DNA of 64,000 nucleotides from Streptomyces sp. CBMA152 (GCF_014596475.1 NZ_MECJ01000016.1:1-64000); one strand, 5' to 3'. Counted from the first letter of the stretch, positions 32,877 through 42,225 are shown. Translations and numbers: made by a program. Notes: generated by a model not told the origin, from the letters alone.

Positions 32877-34418
32877 CTAGCGCACCGCGTTCAGGGCGTC
32901 CACGATCCCCGCCCCATAGAACCCGCTGTGGTGCCGCCCGCCCTCGCAGACCGCGTCCGGCTTGCCGTCGCCGTCGATGTCGTACGGGTCGGGGCAGGCC
33001 GTCGGGTCGGCGCCGTCCTTCAGGAGCTGCTTGATCTTCCAGGCGGGCGCGTGCGGGTGCTCGGACTTCAACAGCGCGGCCACGCCCACCACATGCGGGG
33101 TCGCCATGGACGTACCCGCCATGTAGGCCCACTTGCCGCCGGGCACCGGGCCGAGGATCAGGCCGCTGGTGGCCGGGGCCTGCGGCGGCTGGTACGCGGT
33201 GGAGTCGCCGCCGGGCGCGGCGACGTCGATGACGCCCAGACCGTAGTTGGAGAACGAGGACTTCAGTCCCTTGGCCCCGGTCGCGGCGACCGTGACCACA
33301 CCCGGGAGCTCGGTCGGGATGTCGAAGCACTTGCTCGTGTCGACGGTCCGGTTGCCCGGAGTGGTGTCGTTGGGGCTGGCCGGGTCGGTGATCGAGTCGG
33401 CCGCGAGGTCGTAGCTCTCGTTGCCGGCCGCCGCCACATTGACCGTGCCCTTGGACTCGGCGTACCGGCTGGCCCGGGTGATCGCCTCGACCAGCGCCTT
33501 CTGATCCGGGTCGGTGGTGCAGTTGAAGTACCAGGGGTCGGTGTAATAGCTGTTGTTGGTCACATCGATACCGTGGTCGGCGGCCCACATGAAGCCGCAG
33601 ACGACGGCCTCGGTGTAGAAGAAGCTGCCGCCCTGGGTGGACACCTTGATCGCGGCGACCTTCACCCCGGGTGCCACGCCCGTGATGCCCACCCCGTTCT
33701 TCGCCGCGGCTATCTCGCCCGCCACATGCGTGCCGTGCGGGGAGCCGCCGGTGGTGAACGGGCGCCAGGCGCCGTCCGTGGTGTCCGGCTTGCCGCCGAT
33801 GCAGCTCACCGACTTGGAGCGGTCGAAGTTGGGCGCGATGTCCGGGTGGGTGTCGTCGACGCCCGTGTCGATGACGCCGACGGTCACCTTGGAGCTGCCG
33901 AGCGTCTTCTCATGCGCCTTGTCGGCCTTGATGGCCTTCAGATCCCACTGCAACGGCTCCAGCGGATCCTCCCCGGCCGCAGCCCCGGCGGTCGCGGCCT
34001 TCACCTCTTCCTCGGTGAGCAGCTTCGGCGTACCGACATCGGTCGTCGCCTGCGCGGGCAGCGGCGCGGTCCGCGTCGCCCCGGCCGAGGCGACACCTCG
34101 TACTTCTCTGATGGTCTTGGCGAAGTCCGGGTTGGCCGAGTGGACGACGATCACGCCGATACGGTCGTACGCCTGCACCACAGTGCCCCCGGCGTCCCCG
34201 ATCGCCTTGGTGATCCGGGCCGAACCCCCCTGTCCCTTGCGGAGGTTGACGACATAGCTGAGCGAGGGTGCGGCATCGGTCCGCGCGGTTGCCTTCGCCG
34301 GAGCCGCGTCGGCCGGTGCGGCGGACGCGCTCCCGGGCAGCACGGCGAGGGCGGTGGCGGTCGCCATGCCGACGGATGCGGCGATGACGCGCTGCGTACG
34401 GGAGATGTGCAACGTCAT
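32877..34418 (-). CDS. Secreted S8 family (subtilisin) serine protease, first of a pair
   Basis: 513 residues. A signal peptide spans residues 1-33 (AATSVGMATATALAVLPG-like core, AxA end), followed by an inhibitor-type prodomain to about 170 (SYVVNLRKGQGGSARITKAI). The catalytic triad is Asp184 in VGVIDTGVDD, His228 in SPHGTHVAGE and Ser437 in AGTSMATPHV. The oxyanion asparagine lies in VAAAGNESYD. Cysteines near 205, 272, 300, 364 suggest disulfides, so it works outside the cell. It is paralogous to the gene at 34535-36055 and 116 bases downstream of it. Confidence 0.93.
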   Translation of the reverse strand: MTLHISRTQRVIAASVGMATATALAVLPGSASAAPADAAPAKATARTDAAPSLSYVVNLRKGQGGSARITKAIGDAGGTVVQAYDRIGVIVVHSANPDFAKTIREVRGVASAGATRTAPLPAQATTDVGTPKLLTEEEVKAATAGAAAGEDPLEPLQWDLKAIKADKAHEKTLGSSKVTVGVIDTGVDDTHPDIAPNFDRSKSVSCIGGKPDTTDGAWRPFTTGGSPHGTHVAGEIAAAKNGVGITGVAPGVKVAAIKVSTQGGSFFYTEAVVCGFMWAADHGIDVTNNSYYTDPWYFNCTTDPDQKALVEAITRASRYAESKGTVNVAAAGNESYDLAADSITDPASPNDTTPGNRTVDTSKCFDIPTELPGVVTVAATGAKGLKSSFSNYGLGVIDVAAPGGDSTAYQPPQAPATSGLILGPVPGGKWAYMAGTSMATPHVVGVAALLKSEHPHAPAWKIKQLLKDGADPTACPDPYDIDGDGKPDAVCEGGRHHSGFYGAGIVDALNAVR

Positions 34419-34483
34419 GGGTTCTCCATGTGGTTGACGGATGTCTCGGTACGTACGGAAGTGCCTTGCGGGTGCTGCCCGGT

Positions 34484-34546
34484 CGCCCGGTCAGTCAGTC
34501 ATCCGGTCCTGCGCTTGCTCACTCGGTCACCCGGTCACTCGGTCAC
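34484..34546. repeat. Short imperfect tandem repeats between the two subtilisins
   Basis: The sequence is built of CGGTCAC, CGGTCA and CAGTCA units, repeated about eight times (for example CTCGGTCACCCGGTCACTCGG). It covers the 3' end of the upstream protease gene and the start of its downstream gap. It is a simple low-order repeat with no obvious hairpin. Confidence 0.65.
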
Positions 34547-36055
34547 CGCGCGCAGCGCGTTCACGACGCCGAAGCCGTAGAACCCGTTGACGCGCTTGCC
34601 GCCCTCGCAGGTGGAGTCCTGGACGCCGTTGCCGTCCGGGTCGTAGAGGCCGGTCGGGCAGCCGGGGTTGTCGGCCTGCGCCTTGAGCATCGCCCGCAGC
34701 GCTGCCGGGGACGCCCATGGGTGCCTGGACTTCAGCAGCGCGGCGACCCCCACGACGTGCGGCGTCGCCATCGAGGTGCCCTGCTTGTAGCCGTACAGCC
34801 CGCCGGGCAGCGTGGACAGGACGCGGCCGTTCTTGTCCGGGGTGTCCGGGATCTGGTACTTGTCACCGCCGGGCCCGGCCACGTCGACCTGCCCGAGGCC
34901 GTAGCTGGAGTAGTACGACTTGATCCCCTGCGCACCGGTCGCGGAGACGGTGACGACACCCGGCAACTGGGCCGGAATATCAGGGCACTTGGCCGGGTCC
35001 ACGGTCGTCGTGGGATGCGGCGCGGGCTGGTCGTCGGGGCTGGTGGTGTCGGTGAGCGCGTGCTTCGAGAGGTCGAAGTTCTCGTTGCCCGCCGCCGCGA
35101 CATTGAGGACGCCCTTGTTCTCGGCGTACCGCGTGGCCCGGGTGACCGCGTCCAGCAGCGCCTTCTGGTCCGGGTCGTCCTTGCAGTTGAAGTACCAGGG
35201 GTCCACGTAATAGCTGTTGTTGGTGACGTCGATGTGGTGCTCGGCGGCGAAGACGAAGCCGCAGACCACCGCCTCGGTGAAGAACAGCCCGCTGCCCTGC
35301 TCGGCGACCTTGATCCCGGCGACCTTCACACCCGGCGCGACCCCGGCCACCCCGATCCCGTTGCGGGCGGCCGCGATCTCGCCCGCGACATGGGTGCCGT
35401 GGTCGCTGCCGCCGACGTACGGCCGCCAGGCGCCCGGCGAGGTGTCGGCGACGCCGCCCACGCAGTTGGCCGACTGGGACACGGAGAAGTTGGGCGCCAG
35501 GTCCGGGTGGGTGTCGTCGACCCCGGTGTCGATCACGCCGACGGTGACCCGGCGGCTGCCCTGGTAGATCTTGGCGGCCTTGTCGGCGCCGATCGCCCGC
35601 AGGTCCCACTGGTTGGCCTCAAGCGGCTCCTGGCCGGGCCCGGCCGCGGCCGTCGCCTTCGCGGCCTCGGCCGGGGTGAGCGTCTGGGTGGTGCCCTCCT
35701 CGGTGGTGGCGAGGGACTTCAAAGGAGTGGTGCGGGTGGCGCCGGCCGACGCGACGCCCCTGACCTCGCGTATCCGCTGGGCGAACGCGGGGTTCGTCGA
35801 GTGCACGACGACCACGCCTATCCGGTCGTACGAGACGACGACCGTGCCGCCCGCCTCGGCTATCGCCTTCTGCACACGGGCCGAAGTGCCGTGTCCGCCG
35901 GTGGTGTTGACCACGTACGACAGGTTCGGCCCGTCGGCGGGGGCGGCCGGTGCGGCCGAGGCCGTGCCCGCCGGGAGGAAGCCGAGCGAGGCGGTGAGCG
36001 CCAGACCGGCCGGGAGCGCGAGCGCCCGTCGCCGCCGGGATCCCAGATGCGCCAT
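34535..36055 (-). CDS. Secreted S8 family (subtilisin) serine protease, second of a pair
   Basis: 506 residues. It has an Arg-rich signal peptide (MAHLGSRRRRALALPAGLAL), a prodomain with SYVVNTTGGHGTSARVQKAI, then triad residues Asp176 (VGVIDTGVDD), His219 (SDHGTHVAGE) and Ser428 (QGTSMATPHV). It is similar to the neighbour throughout, from the prodomain to the C-terminal GFYGxGxVxAL motif. Only the signal peptides and the C-terminal few residues differ strongly, so it is a tandem duplicate. The last codons lie in the tandem repeat at 34484-34546. Confidence 0.93.
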   Translation of the reverse strand: MAHLGSRRRRALALPAGLALTASLGFLPAGTASAAPAAPADGPNLSYVVNTTGGHGTSARVQKAIAEAGGTVVVSYDRIGVVVVHSTNPAFAQRIREVRGVASAGATRTTPLKSLATTEEGTTQTLTPAEAAKATAAAGPGQEPLEANQWDLRAIGADKAAKIYQGSRRVTVGVIDTGVDDTHPDLAPNFSVSQSANCVGGVADTSPGAWRPYVGGSDHGTHVAGEIAAARNGIGVAGVAPGVKVAGIKVAEQGSGLFFTEAVVCGFVFAAEHHIDVTNNSYYVDPWYFNCKDDPDQKALLDAVTRATRYAENKGVLNVAAAGNENFDLSKHALTDTTSPDDQPAPHPTTTVDPAKCPDIPAQLPGVVTVSATGAQGIKSYYSSYGLGQVDVAGPGGDKYQIPDTPDKNGRVLSTLPGGLYGYKQGTSMATPHVVGVAALLKSRHPWASPAALRAMLKAQADNPGCPTGLYDPDGNGVQDSTCEGGKRVNGFYGFGVVNALRAVTE

Positions 36056-36341
36056 GGGTTCTCCACATCATCCGTGAGAACCGTCCGCCCGCGGGTCGCG
36101 GTTGGACGGGTACATGACCAGCGAAGCTATCGCCGATCATCCCGGCCCATCAACGAGTTCGGCGGTGTTCGTCCGAGAATTCGTGTGCGTGCCGTGAACG
36201 CGACGGAGAGAAAATCCACCGGCCTGAACCGAGACGCGACGCCGTCCGTGCCGTTGTCAGGGGGACCACCATCACCGATCCCCGACAGTGAGGTCCCCCT
36301 TGTCGTCCATCCCCACCGCACCCTCGTCGCGAGGAGACTCC

Positions 36342-36704
36342 GTGGCCACCGATGTGCCACCGCCCCCGGGCGGTACCGACGCGCGCGTCCAGCCCCCCAC
36401 CGAGCAGTTCGTCGCGGTGCAGGCGAGCGAGGAGTTCGCCGAACTGCGCCGCACCCACCGCAGGTTCGCGTTTCCGCTGACGGTCGCCTTCATCGCCTGG
36501 TACCTGCTGTACGTCCTGCTGTCGAACTACGCGGGCGGCTTCATGGGCCACAAGCTGTTCGGCAACATCAACGTGGCGCTCGTCTTCGGCCTCGCCCAGT
36601 TCCTCACCACCTTCCTCATCGCCTGGCTCTACTCGCGGCACGCCGCCACCGAGCTGGACCCGCGCGCCGAGGCGATCAAGTCCCGTATGGAGGCCGACGC
36701 ATGA
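36342..36704 (+). CDS. DUF485 family membrane protein, partner of the symporter
   Basis: 120 residues from GTG 36342, five bases after GAGGAG. The domain starts ASEEFAELRRTHRRFAFPLT, the DUF485 signature, then two helices (about 55-77 and 88-109, containing YLLYVLLSNYAGGFM). DUF485 genes precede SSS-family acetate symporters (as in yjcH-actP), and the stop overlaps the next ATG. The interval 36056-36341 upstream holds no gene; a promoter for this operon and the divergent protease promoter must lie there. Confidence 0.88.
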   Translation: MATDVPPPPGGTDARVQPPTEQFVAVQASEEFAELRRTHRRFAFPLTVAFIAWYLLYVLLSNYAGGFMGHKLFGNINVALVFGLAQFLTTFLIAWLYSRHAATELDPRAEAIKSRMEADA

Positions 36705-38335
36705 GCGCCGCGTACGCCCACGTCCCGCTCGCGGCGACCGCGACCAGCGAGCACCGGCCGCTGATCATCACCCTGTTCTCGGTGTTCGTCGTCGCGACCC
36801 TGGTCATCACCGTCTGGGCCGGTCGCCAGACCAAGAGTGCCGCCGACTTCTACGCGGGCGGCCGCCAGTTCACCGCCTTCCAGAACGGGCTCGCGGTCTC
36901 CGGCGACTACATGTCCGCCGCGTCCTTTCTGGGCATCGCCGGAGCCATCGCGCTCTTCGGGTACGACGGCTTCCTGTACTCGATCGGCTTTCTCGTCGCC
37001 TGGCTGGTCGCGCTGCTGCTCGTCGCGGAGCCGCTGCGCAACTCCGGCCGGTACACGATGGGCGACGTCCTCGCGTACCGGATGCGCCAGCGGCCGGTGC
37101 GCACGGCGGCCGGTACCTCCACGATCGTCGTCTCGATCTTCTATCTGCTCGCGCAGATGGCCGGTGCGGGCGTGCTCGTCTCGCTGCTGCTCGGCATCAC
37201 CAGCGACGCGGGCAAGATCCTGATCGTCGCCCTGGTCGGCGTGCTCATGATCGTGTACGTCACCATCGGCGGTATGAAGGGCACCACCTGGGTGCAGATG
37301 GTCAAGGCGGTCCTGCTCATCGCGGGCACCATCCTGATCACCTTCCTCATCCTGCTGAAGTTCCACTTCAACCTCTCCGACCTGCTGGGCACGGCCGCCA
37401 AGAACAGCGGCAAGGGCAGCGCGTTCCTGGAGCCCGGGCTGAAATACGGCAAGACCGGCACGTCCAAGCTGGACTTCATCTCGCTCGGCCTCGCCCTGGT
37501 GCTCGGCACCGCGGGTCTGCCGCACATCCTGATCCGCTTCTACACCGTCCCGTCGGCCAAGGCCGCCCGGAAGTCGGTCAACTGGGCGATCGGGATCATC
37601 GGCGCGTTCTATCTGATGACGATCGTGCTCGGGTTCGGCGCGGCCGCGCTGCTCAAACCGGCCGACATCATCGCCTCCAACCCGGCCGGCAACACCGCGG
37701 CGCCGCTCGCGGCCCTGGAGATCGGCGGCGGCAGCGGCTCCAACGGGGGCGCGATCCTGCTGGCGGTGATCTCGGCGGTCGCCTTCGCCACGATCCTCGC
37801 CGTCGTCGCGGGCCTCACCCTCGCCTCGTCGTCGTCCTTCGCGCACGACATCTACGCCAACGTCATCCGCAAGGGGAAGGCGACCGAGCAGGAGGAGGTC
37901 CGGGCCGCGCGCTGGGCGACCGTCTTCATCGGCGCGGTCGCCATCGTGCTCGGCGCCTTCGCGCGCGACCTGAACGTCGCGGGTCTGGTGGCGCTGGCCT
38001 TCGCGGTCGCCGCCTCCGCCAATCTGCCGACCATCCTGTACAGCCTGTTCTGGAAACGGTTCACCACCCAGGGCGCGCTGTGGTCGATCTACGGCGGTCT
38101 GACCACGGCGGTCGTCCTGGTGCTGTTCTCGCCGGTGGTCTCCGGCAACCCGAAGACGTCGATGTTCAAGGGCGTCGACTTCCACTGGTTCCCGCTGGAG
38201 AACCCCGGCCTGATCTCGATCCCGGTCGGCTTCCTGCTCGGCCTGATCGGCTCGCTCCTGTCCAAGGAGGAGCCGGACGCCGGCAAGTACGCGGAACTGG
38301 AGGTCAAGTCCCTCACGGGGATCGGCGCGCACTGA
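36701..38335 (+). CDS. actP: Cation/acetate-type solute symporter (SSS family)
   Basis: 544 residues with about 13 membrane helices. The family marks are GRQTKSAADFYAGGRQFTAFQNGLAVSGDYMSAASFLGIAG at the start and GTAGLPHILIRFYTVPSAKAARKS in the middle, with SSSSFAHDIYANVIRKGK later. SSS proteins couple sodium or protons to import of acetate or other monocarboxylates. The ATGA overlap with the DUF485 gene shows coupling. The C-terminal tail is polar. The acetate specificity is inferred from DUF485 linkage, not proved. Confidence 0.87.
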   Translation: MSAAYAHVPLAATATSEHRPLIITLFSVFVVATLVITVWAGRQTKSAADFYAGGRQFTAFQNGLAVSGDYMSAASFLGIAGAIALFGYDGFLYSIGFLVAWLVALLLVAEPLRNSGRYTMGDVLAYRMRQRPVRTAAGTSTIVVSIFYLLAQMAGAGVLVSLLLGITSDAGKILIVALVGVLMIVYVTIGGMKGTTWVQMVKAVLLIAGTILITFLILLKFHFNLSDLLGTAAKNSGKGSAFLEPGLKYGKTGTSKLDFISLGLALVLGTAGLPHILIRFYTVPSAKAARKSVNWAIGIIGAFYLMTIVLGFGAAALLKPADIIASNPAGNTAAPLAALEIGGGSGSNGGAILLAVISAVAFATILAVVAGLTLASSSSFAHDIYANVIRKGKATEQEEVRAARWATVFIGAVAIVLGAFARDLNVAGLVALAFAVAASANLPTILYSLFWKRFTTQGALWSIYGGLTTAVVLVLFSPVVSGNPKTSMFKGVDFHWFPLENPGLISIPVGFLLGLIGSLLSKEEPDAGKYAELEVKSLTGIGAH

Positions 38336-38357
38336 GGACGTCCGTACGGAAACCCAC

Positions 38358-38393
38358 CGCGGCCGTGTCGTAGAGACCTACGACACGGCCGCG
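38358..38393. terminator. Perfect 15-bp hairpin terminator after the symporter
   Basis: CGCGGCCGTGTCGTA (38358-38372) pairs exactly with 38379-38393 across a GAGACC loop. It is 22 bases past the symporter stop and upstream of moaA on the same strand, so it separates the two units. Confidence 0.85.
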
Positions 38394-38487
38394 TCGCACC
38401 TCGTGGCAAACGGCCCCTGTGGTTGTCACACCTCTCGCGTAGGCTCGGCGGTATACATCATCCGAACACCGGGGGAGGGGGCCCACA

Positions 38488-39477
38488 GTGCTCATCGACA
38501 CGTACGGCCGGGTCGCCACTGACCTGCGCGTTTCGCTGACGGACCGCTGCAATCTGCGCTGCACCTACTGCATGCCGGAAGAGGGCCTTCAGTGGCTCTC
38601 CAAGCCGGATCTGCTCACCGACGACGAGATCGTCCGGCTGATCCGGATCGCCGTCACCGATCTCGGGATCACCGAGGTCCGCTTCACCGGCGGGGAGCCG
38701 CTGCTGCGGCCCGGCGTCGTCGGCATCGTGGAGCGCTGCGCGGCACTGGAGCCGCGCCCCCGGATGTCGATCACCACCAACGGCATCGGCCTGAAGCGCA
38801 CGGCGGCCGCACTGAAATCGGCCGGTCTGGACCGGGTCAACGTCTCCCTGGACACCCTGCGCCCCGACGTCTTCAAGACCCTCACCCGTCGTGACCGCCA
38901 CAAGGACGTCATCGAGGGCATGGCGGCCGCCCGCGAGGCCGGGCTCACCCCGGTGAAGGTCAACGCGGTCCTGATGCCCGGGCTCAACGACGACGAGGCC
39001 CCCGACCTGCTGGCCTGGGCGGTGGAGAACGACTACGAGCTGAGGTTCATCGAGCAGATGCCGCTGGATGCCCAGCACGGCTGGAAGCGCGACGGCATGA
39101 TCACGGCGGGTGACATACTCGCCTCGCTCCGTACGCGGTTCACGCTCACCCCCGAGGGCGACGACGAGCGGGGCTCCGCGCCCGCCGAGCGCTGGGTGGT
39201 GGACGGCGGGCCGCACCGGGTCGGCGTCATCGCCTCGGTGACCCGCCCGTTCTGCGCCGCCTGCGACCGCACCCGGCTCACCGCCGACGGCCAGGTCCGC
39301 ACCTGTCTGTTCGCGCGCGAGGAGTCGGACCTGCGGGGCGCGCTGCGCTCGGGGGCGCCGGACGAGGAGATCGCCCGGCTGTGGAAGCTGGCGATGTGGG
39401 GAAAGAAGGCCGGATCCGGTCTGGACGACCCGGCGTTCCTCCAGCCCGACCGCCCGATGTCAGCGATCGGTGGCTGA
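38488..39477 (+). CDS. moaA: GTP 3',8-cyclase MoaA
   Basis: 329 residues from GTG 38488. The radical-SAM cluster CNLRCTYC (Cys21, 25, 28) follows LRVSLTDR. GGEPLLRPG is the SAM-binding glycine motif. The second [4Fe-4S] cluster ligands are in FCAACDRTRLTADGQVRTCLF near residues 250-270. The C-terminus lacks the exact double-glycine end (it ends with SAIGG, which is the usual GG). MoaA starts molybdenum cofactor synthesis by rearranging GTP. No other mo gene is adjacent. Confidence 0.95.
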   Translation: MLIDTYGRVATDLRVSLTDRCNLRCTYCMPEEGLQWLSKPDLLTDDEIVRLIRIAVTDLGITEVRFTGGEPLLRPGVVGIVERCAALEPRPRMSITTNGIGLKRTAAALKSAGLDRVNVSLDTLRPDVFKTLTRRDRHKDVIEGMAAAREAGLTPVKVNAVLMPGLNDDEAPDLLAWAVENDYELRFIEQMPLDAQHGWKRDGMITAGDILASLRTRFTLTPEGDDERGSAPAERWVVDGGPHRVGVIASVTRPFCAACDRTRLTADGQVRTCLFAREESDLRGALRSGAPDEEIARLWKLAMWGKKAGSGLDDPAFLQPDRPMSAIGG

Positions 39478-39708
39478 TTCCCACTCGGCGAGCGGCACCA
39501 CGTCCTTGAGGAAACCGCGCATCCCGAGGAACTGGGAGAGGTGCTCGCGGTGTTCGTCGCACGCGAGCCACGTCTTGCGGCGCTCCGGCGTGTGAAGCTT
39601 CGGGTTGTTCCATGCCAGCACCCAAACGGCGTCGGTGCGGCAGCCCTTGGCGGAACAGATGGGCGTCTCGTCGGCGATCTCGTCACTCACGGATACATTC
39701 TGCGCCAT
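39460..39708 (-). CDS. Small conserved protein with a cysteine/histidine metal site
   Basis: 82 residues from ATG 39708. CSAKGC (about residues 18-23) and ACDEHREH (about 49-56) form a C-x4-C / C-x2-H zinc-like set, around a tryptophan-rich WVLAWNNPK strand. It overlaps the 3' end of moaA on the opposite strand by 18 bases. From memory, a similar short gene sits beside moaA in other streptomycetes. Function unknown. Confidence 0.75.
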   Translation of the reverse strand: MAQNVSVSDEIADETPICSAKGCRTDAVWVLAWNNPKLHTPERRKTWLACDEHREHLSQFLGMRGFLKDVVPLAEWESATDR

Positions 39709-39885
39709 CAACGAGGGGTGACATGGCGACGCCGAGCAGCCACGGGGGGAGCTGCCCGGCGTCGGTCCGTCGCTCCGACGGGGGATGCGGAGCGCCTACG
39801 CAGTATGTCATGGGGGACCCGGTGTGGTGCACCGGAACTTCATGATTGATCTGAGCTTTTCTTGAGCTTTGCAGACTGTGACGGA

Positions 39886-40263
39886 TCAGGTCTGCTCGCG
39901 TGACCACTGTTCGTGGTCAGGGGTCCCGGCGGCCCCCGAAGGCCGCGTCGGACCGCCCTGCGGAGCGGCCCCGAGCATGGGTCGCGACGGCGCCGGAATG
40001 TAGGTCGAGGGCAGTGAAGGCACGTTCTCCCGACCGGCGTTGGCGATCACGACAGCCACATAGGGGAGCAGGGCTCCCAACACCAGGGTCACGATTGCGA
40101 CAGGGCGCTCGATGTTCCACAGGACGGCGGTCAGGACGACCGACACCGTACGGATCGACATCGAGATCACATAGCGCCGCTGGCGCCCCCGCACATCCTC
40201 GGCGAGTCCCTGCCGGGCCCCGGTGATCCGGAAGACCTCGGCCCCGCTCCGCTTCCGCAGCAC
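39886..40263 (-). CDS. DUF3099 domain-containing membrane protein
   Basis: 125 residues. The domain is marked by ITGARQGLAEDVRGRQRRYVISMSIR, followed by two helices (about 38-55 and 58-76, containing LLPYVAVVIANAGRE). A proline/glycine-rich cytoplasmic tail of about 45 residues follows. DUF3099 proteins are actinobacterial and of unknown role. The gap 39709-39885 contains CCGGTG...CACCGG hairpin sequence and no gene. Confidence 0.85.
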   Translation of the reverse strand: MLRKRSGAEVFRITGARQGLAEDVRGRQRRYVISMSIRTVSVVLTAVLWNIERPVAIVTLVLGALLPYVAVVIANAGRENVPSLPSTYIPAPSRPMLGAAPQGGPTRPSGAAGTPDHEQWSREQT

Positions 40264-40516
40264 GCTCCACCACCCGACTCCACACCGGACTCTCCCCGGC
40301 CCGGACTGCTCTCACCGTACGCCCGGGGTCCGCCGGGTTCGAGACCGGGGCAGGTCCGACGTGTGCGAATGATCCGGTGCGTACTGCGTATGGACGTGTC
40401 CGACATGCGCCGTATGGCGGATGGGTCAACACTGGCTGCGACCGCTCATGTCGAGCGGAAGGCCCCGGCGCGGTGCTCAGCACAGCGCTCCTGACGGGCG
40501 GAACGAGGAGGCAGCC

Positions 40517-40792
40517 ATGGGCTGGTTGTGGGCGATCATCGTGGGTTTCGTGCTGGGCATCATCGCGAAGGCGATCCTGCCCGGTAAGCAGCACAGTCCG
40601 CTCTGGCTGACGACCATCTTCGGCATCATCGGCGGCGTGGTCGGCAACTCGATCGCCAGGGCGATCGGCATCGCCGAGACCAAGGGCATCGACTGGGGCC
40701 GGCACGGCCTCCAGGTCGCGGCGGCGGTCGTGATCGTCTTCCTCGGCGACATGGTGTACATGGCGCTGAGGGGCAACAAACAGCAGGCCTGA
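40517..40792 (+). CDS. GlsB/YeaQ/YmgE family stress-response membrane protein
   Basis: 91 residues from ATG 40517, behind GAGGAG. Three helices: residues 2-20 (GWLWAIIVGFVLGIIAK), about 30-50 (LTTIFGIIGGVVGNSIARA) and 68-85. The pattern LxxIIxGxxxGxIAKxxxPG at the start is the transglycosylase-associated/GlsB signature. Such proteins are commonly under general or osmotic stress control. The preceding 250 bases hold no gene; they have GTGTCCGACATG-type repeats but no clear sigma-B-like promoter. Confidence 0.88.
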   Translation: MGWLWAIIVGFVLGIIAKAILPGKQHSPLWLTTIFGIIGGVVGNSIARAIGIAETKGIDWGRHGLQVAAAVVIVFLGDMVYMALRGNKQQA

Positions 40793-40883
40793 CGGTACGC
40801 GGACGGGGCGGCGGGTCCGACGGTACGCCGAAGGGGGCGGCCCGTGACGGAACCGCCCCCTCCGTACGTATCGAAGGCGCAGG

Positions 40884-42152
40884 TCAGGCGCCGGTGACCT
40901 CGATCGCCGCCAGGTTCTTCTTGCCGCGGCGCAGCACCAGCCACCGGCCGTGCAGCAGGTCCTCGGCCGTGACGACCGCGTCCTCGGACGTCACCTTCGC
41001 GTTGTTCACGTAGGCGCCGCCCTCCTTCACGGTGCGCCGGGCCGCCGACTTGCTCGCCACCAGCTCGACCTCGGCGAACAGATCGATGACCAGGCCGAGC
41101 TCGGCCACCTTGGCGTGCGGCAGCTCGCTGAGCGCGGCGGCCAGCGTCGGCTCGTCCAGCTCCGCGAGGTCGCCCTGACCGAACAGCGCCTTCGACGCGG
41201 CGATGACGGCCGCGCACTGGTCGGCGCCGTGCACCAGCGTGGTCAGCTCCTCCGCGAGCGCGCGCTGCGCGGCGCGCGCCTGCGGGCGCTCCTCGGTGAG
41301 CTGCTCCAACTCCTCGATCTCCGTACGGGACTTGAAGCTGAAGATCCGCAGGAACTTGGAGACATCACGGTCGTCCGCGTTCAGCCAGAACTGGTAGAAC
41401 GCGTACGGCGTGGTGCGCTCCGGGTCCAGCCAGACCGTGCCGGACTCCGTCTTGCCGAACTTGGTGCCGTCCGCCTTGGTGATCAGCGGGGTGGCCAGCG
41501 CGTGCACCTCGGCCTCGGGCTCGACCCGGTGGATCAGGTCGGTGCCCGCAGTGAGGTTGCCCCACTGGTCGCTGCCGCCGGTCTGGAGCACACAGCCGTG
41601 CCGCCGGTACAGCTCCAGGAAGTCCATGCCCTGGAGGATCTGGTAGCTGAACTCGGTGTAGCTGATGCCCACGTCGGAGTTGAGCCGCCGCGCGACCGCC
41701 TCCTTGGCGATCATCTTGTTGACCCGGAAGTGCTGGCCGACATCGCGCAGGAACTCGATGGCCGACAGGCCCGACGTCCAGTCCAGGTTGTTGACCATGG
41801 TCGCGGCGTGCGGGCCCTCGAAGTCGAGGAACCGCTCGATCTGCCCGCGCAGCCGCTCGACCCAGCCCGCGACGACCTCGGGCGCGTTCAGCGTGCGCTC
41901 CGAGTTCGGCTTGGGGTCGCCGATCAGGCCGGTGGCGCCGCCGACCAGACCCAGCGGACGGTGGCCCGCCTGCTGGATCCGGCGCATGGTGAGGATCTGG
42001 ACCAGGTTGCCCAGGTGCAAGCTGGGCGCGGTCGGGTCGAAGCCGCAATAGAACGTGACGGGACCGTCCGCGAACGCCTTGCGCAGTGCGTCCTCGTCAG
42101 TGGAGAGGGCGATCAGCCCGCGCCACTGCAGCTCATCGACGATGTCCGTCAC
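40884..42152 (-). CDS. tyrS: Tyrosyl-tRNA synthetase
   Basis: 422 residues from GTG 42152. Class I signatures are HLGN (46-49) and KFGKTESG (about 231-238, the KMSKS equivalent). Tyrosine-recognition residues lie in YTEFSYQILQGMDFLELYR. The C-terminal S4 RNA-binding domain (VASKSAARRTVKEGGAYVNN to RGKKNLAAIEV) is complete. It charges tRNA-Tyr. The leader contains an 18-base tandem repeat, but no T-box specifier or antiterminator was seen. Confidence 0.96.
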   Translation of the reverse strand: MTDIVDELQWRGLIALSTDEDALRKAFADGPVTFYCGFDPTAPSLHLGNLVQILTMRRIQQAGHRPLGLVGGATGLIGDPKPNSERTLNAPEVVAGWVERLRGQIERFLDFEGPHAATMVNNLDWTSGLSAIEFLRDVGQHFRVNKMIAKEAVARRLNSDVGISYTEFSYQILQGMDFLELYRRHGCVLQTGGSDQWGNLTAGTDLIHRVEPEAEVHALATPLITKADGTKFGKTESGTVWLDPERTTPYAFYQFWLNADDRDVSKFLRIFSFKSRTEIEELEQLTEERPQARAAQRALAEELTTLVHGADQCAAVIAASKALFGQGDLAELDEPTLAAALSELPHAKVAELGLVIDLFAEVELVASKSAARRTVKEGGAYVNNAKVTSEDAVVTAEDLLHGRWLVLRRGKKNLAAIEVTGA

Positions 42153-42171
42153 GGTCGTACGTCTCCTAGGT

Positions 42172-42205
42172 CTGATGTATCGATTGGGCCTGATGTATCG
42201 ATTGG
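42172..42205 (-). repeat. 18-base tandem repeat in the tyrS leader
   Basis: CTGATGTATCGATTGG occurs at 42172-42187 and again at 42190-42205, an 18-base period. It lies 20 bases upstream of the tyrS start and is AT-rich relative to its surroundings. On the coding strand it reads CCAATCGATACATCAG twice. It overlaps the likely promoter, so a regulator site or a promoter duplication are possible. Confidence 0.75.
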
Positions 42206-42225
42206 CAACAGCCAGTGTATGGGGG

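Noticed and set aside
34484..34546. Possible CRISPR array
   Set aside because: The units are 6-8 bases, contiguous and without spacers; it is a simple tandem repeat.
42153..42225. T-box riboswitch ahead of tyrS
   Set aside because: No TGGN T-box, specifier stem or terminator/antiterminator pair was found within the short leader.
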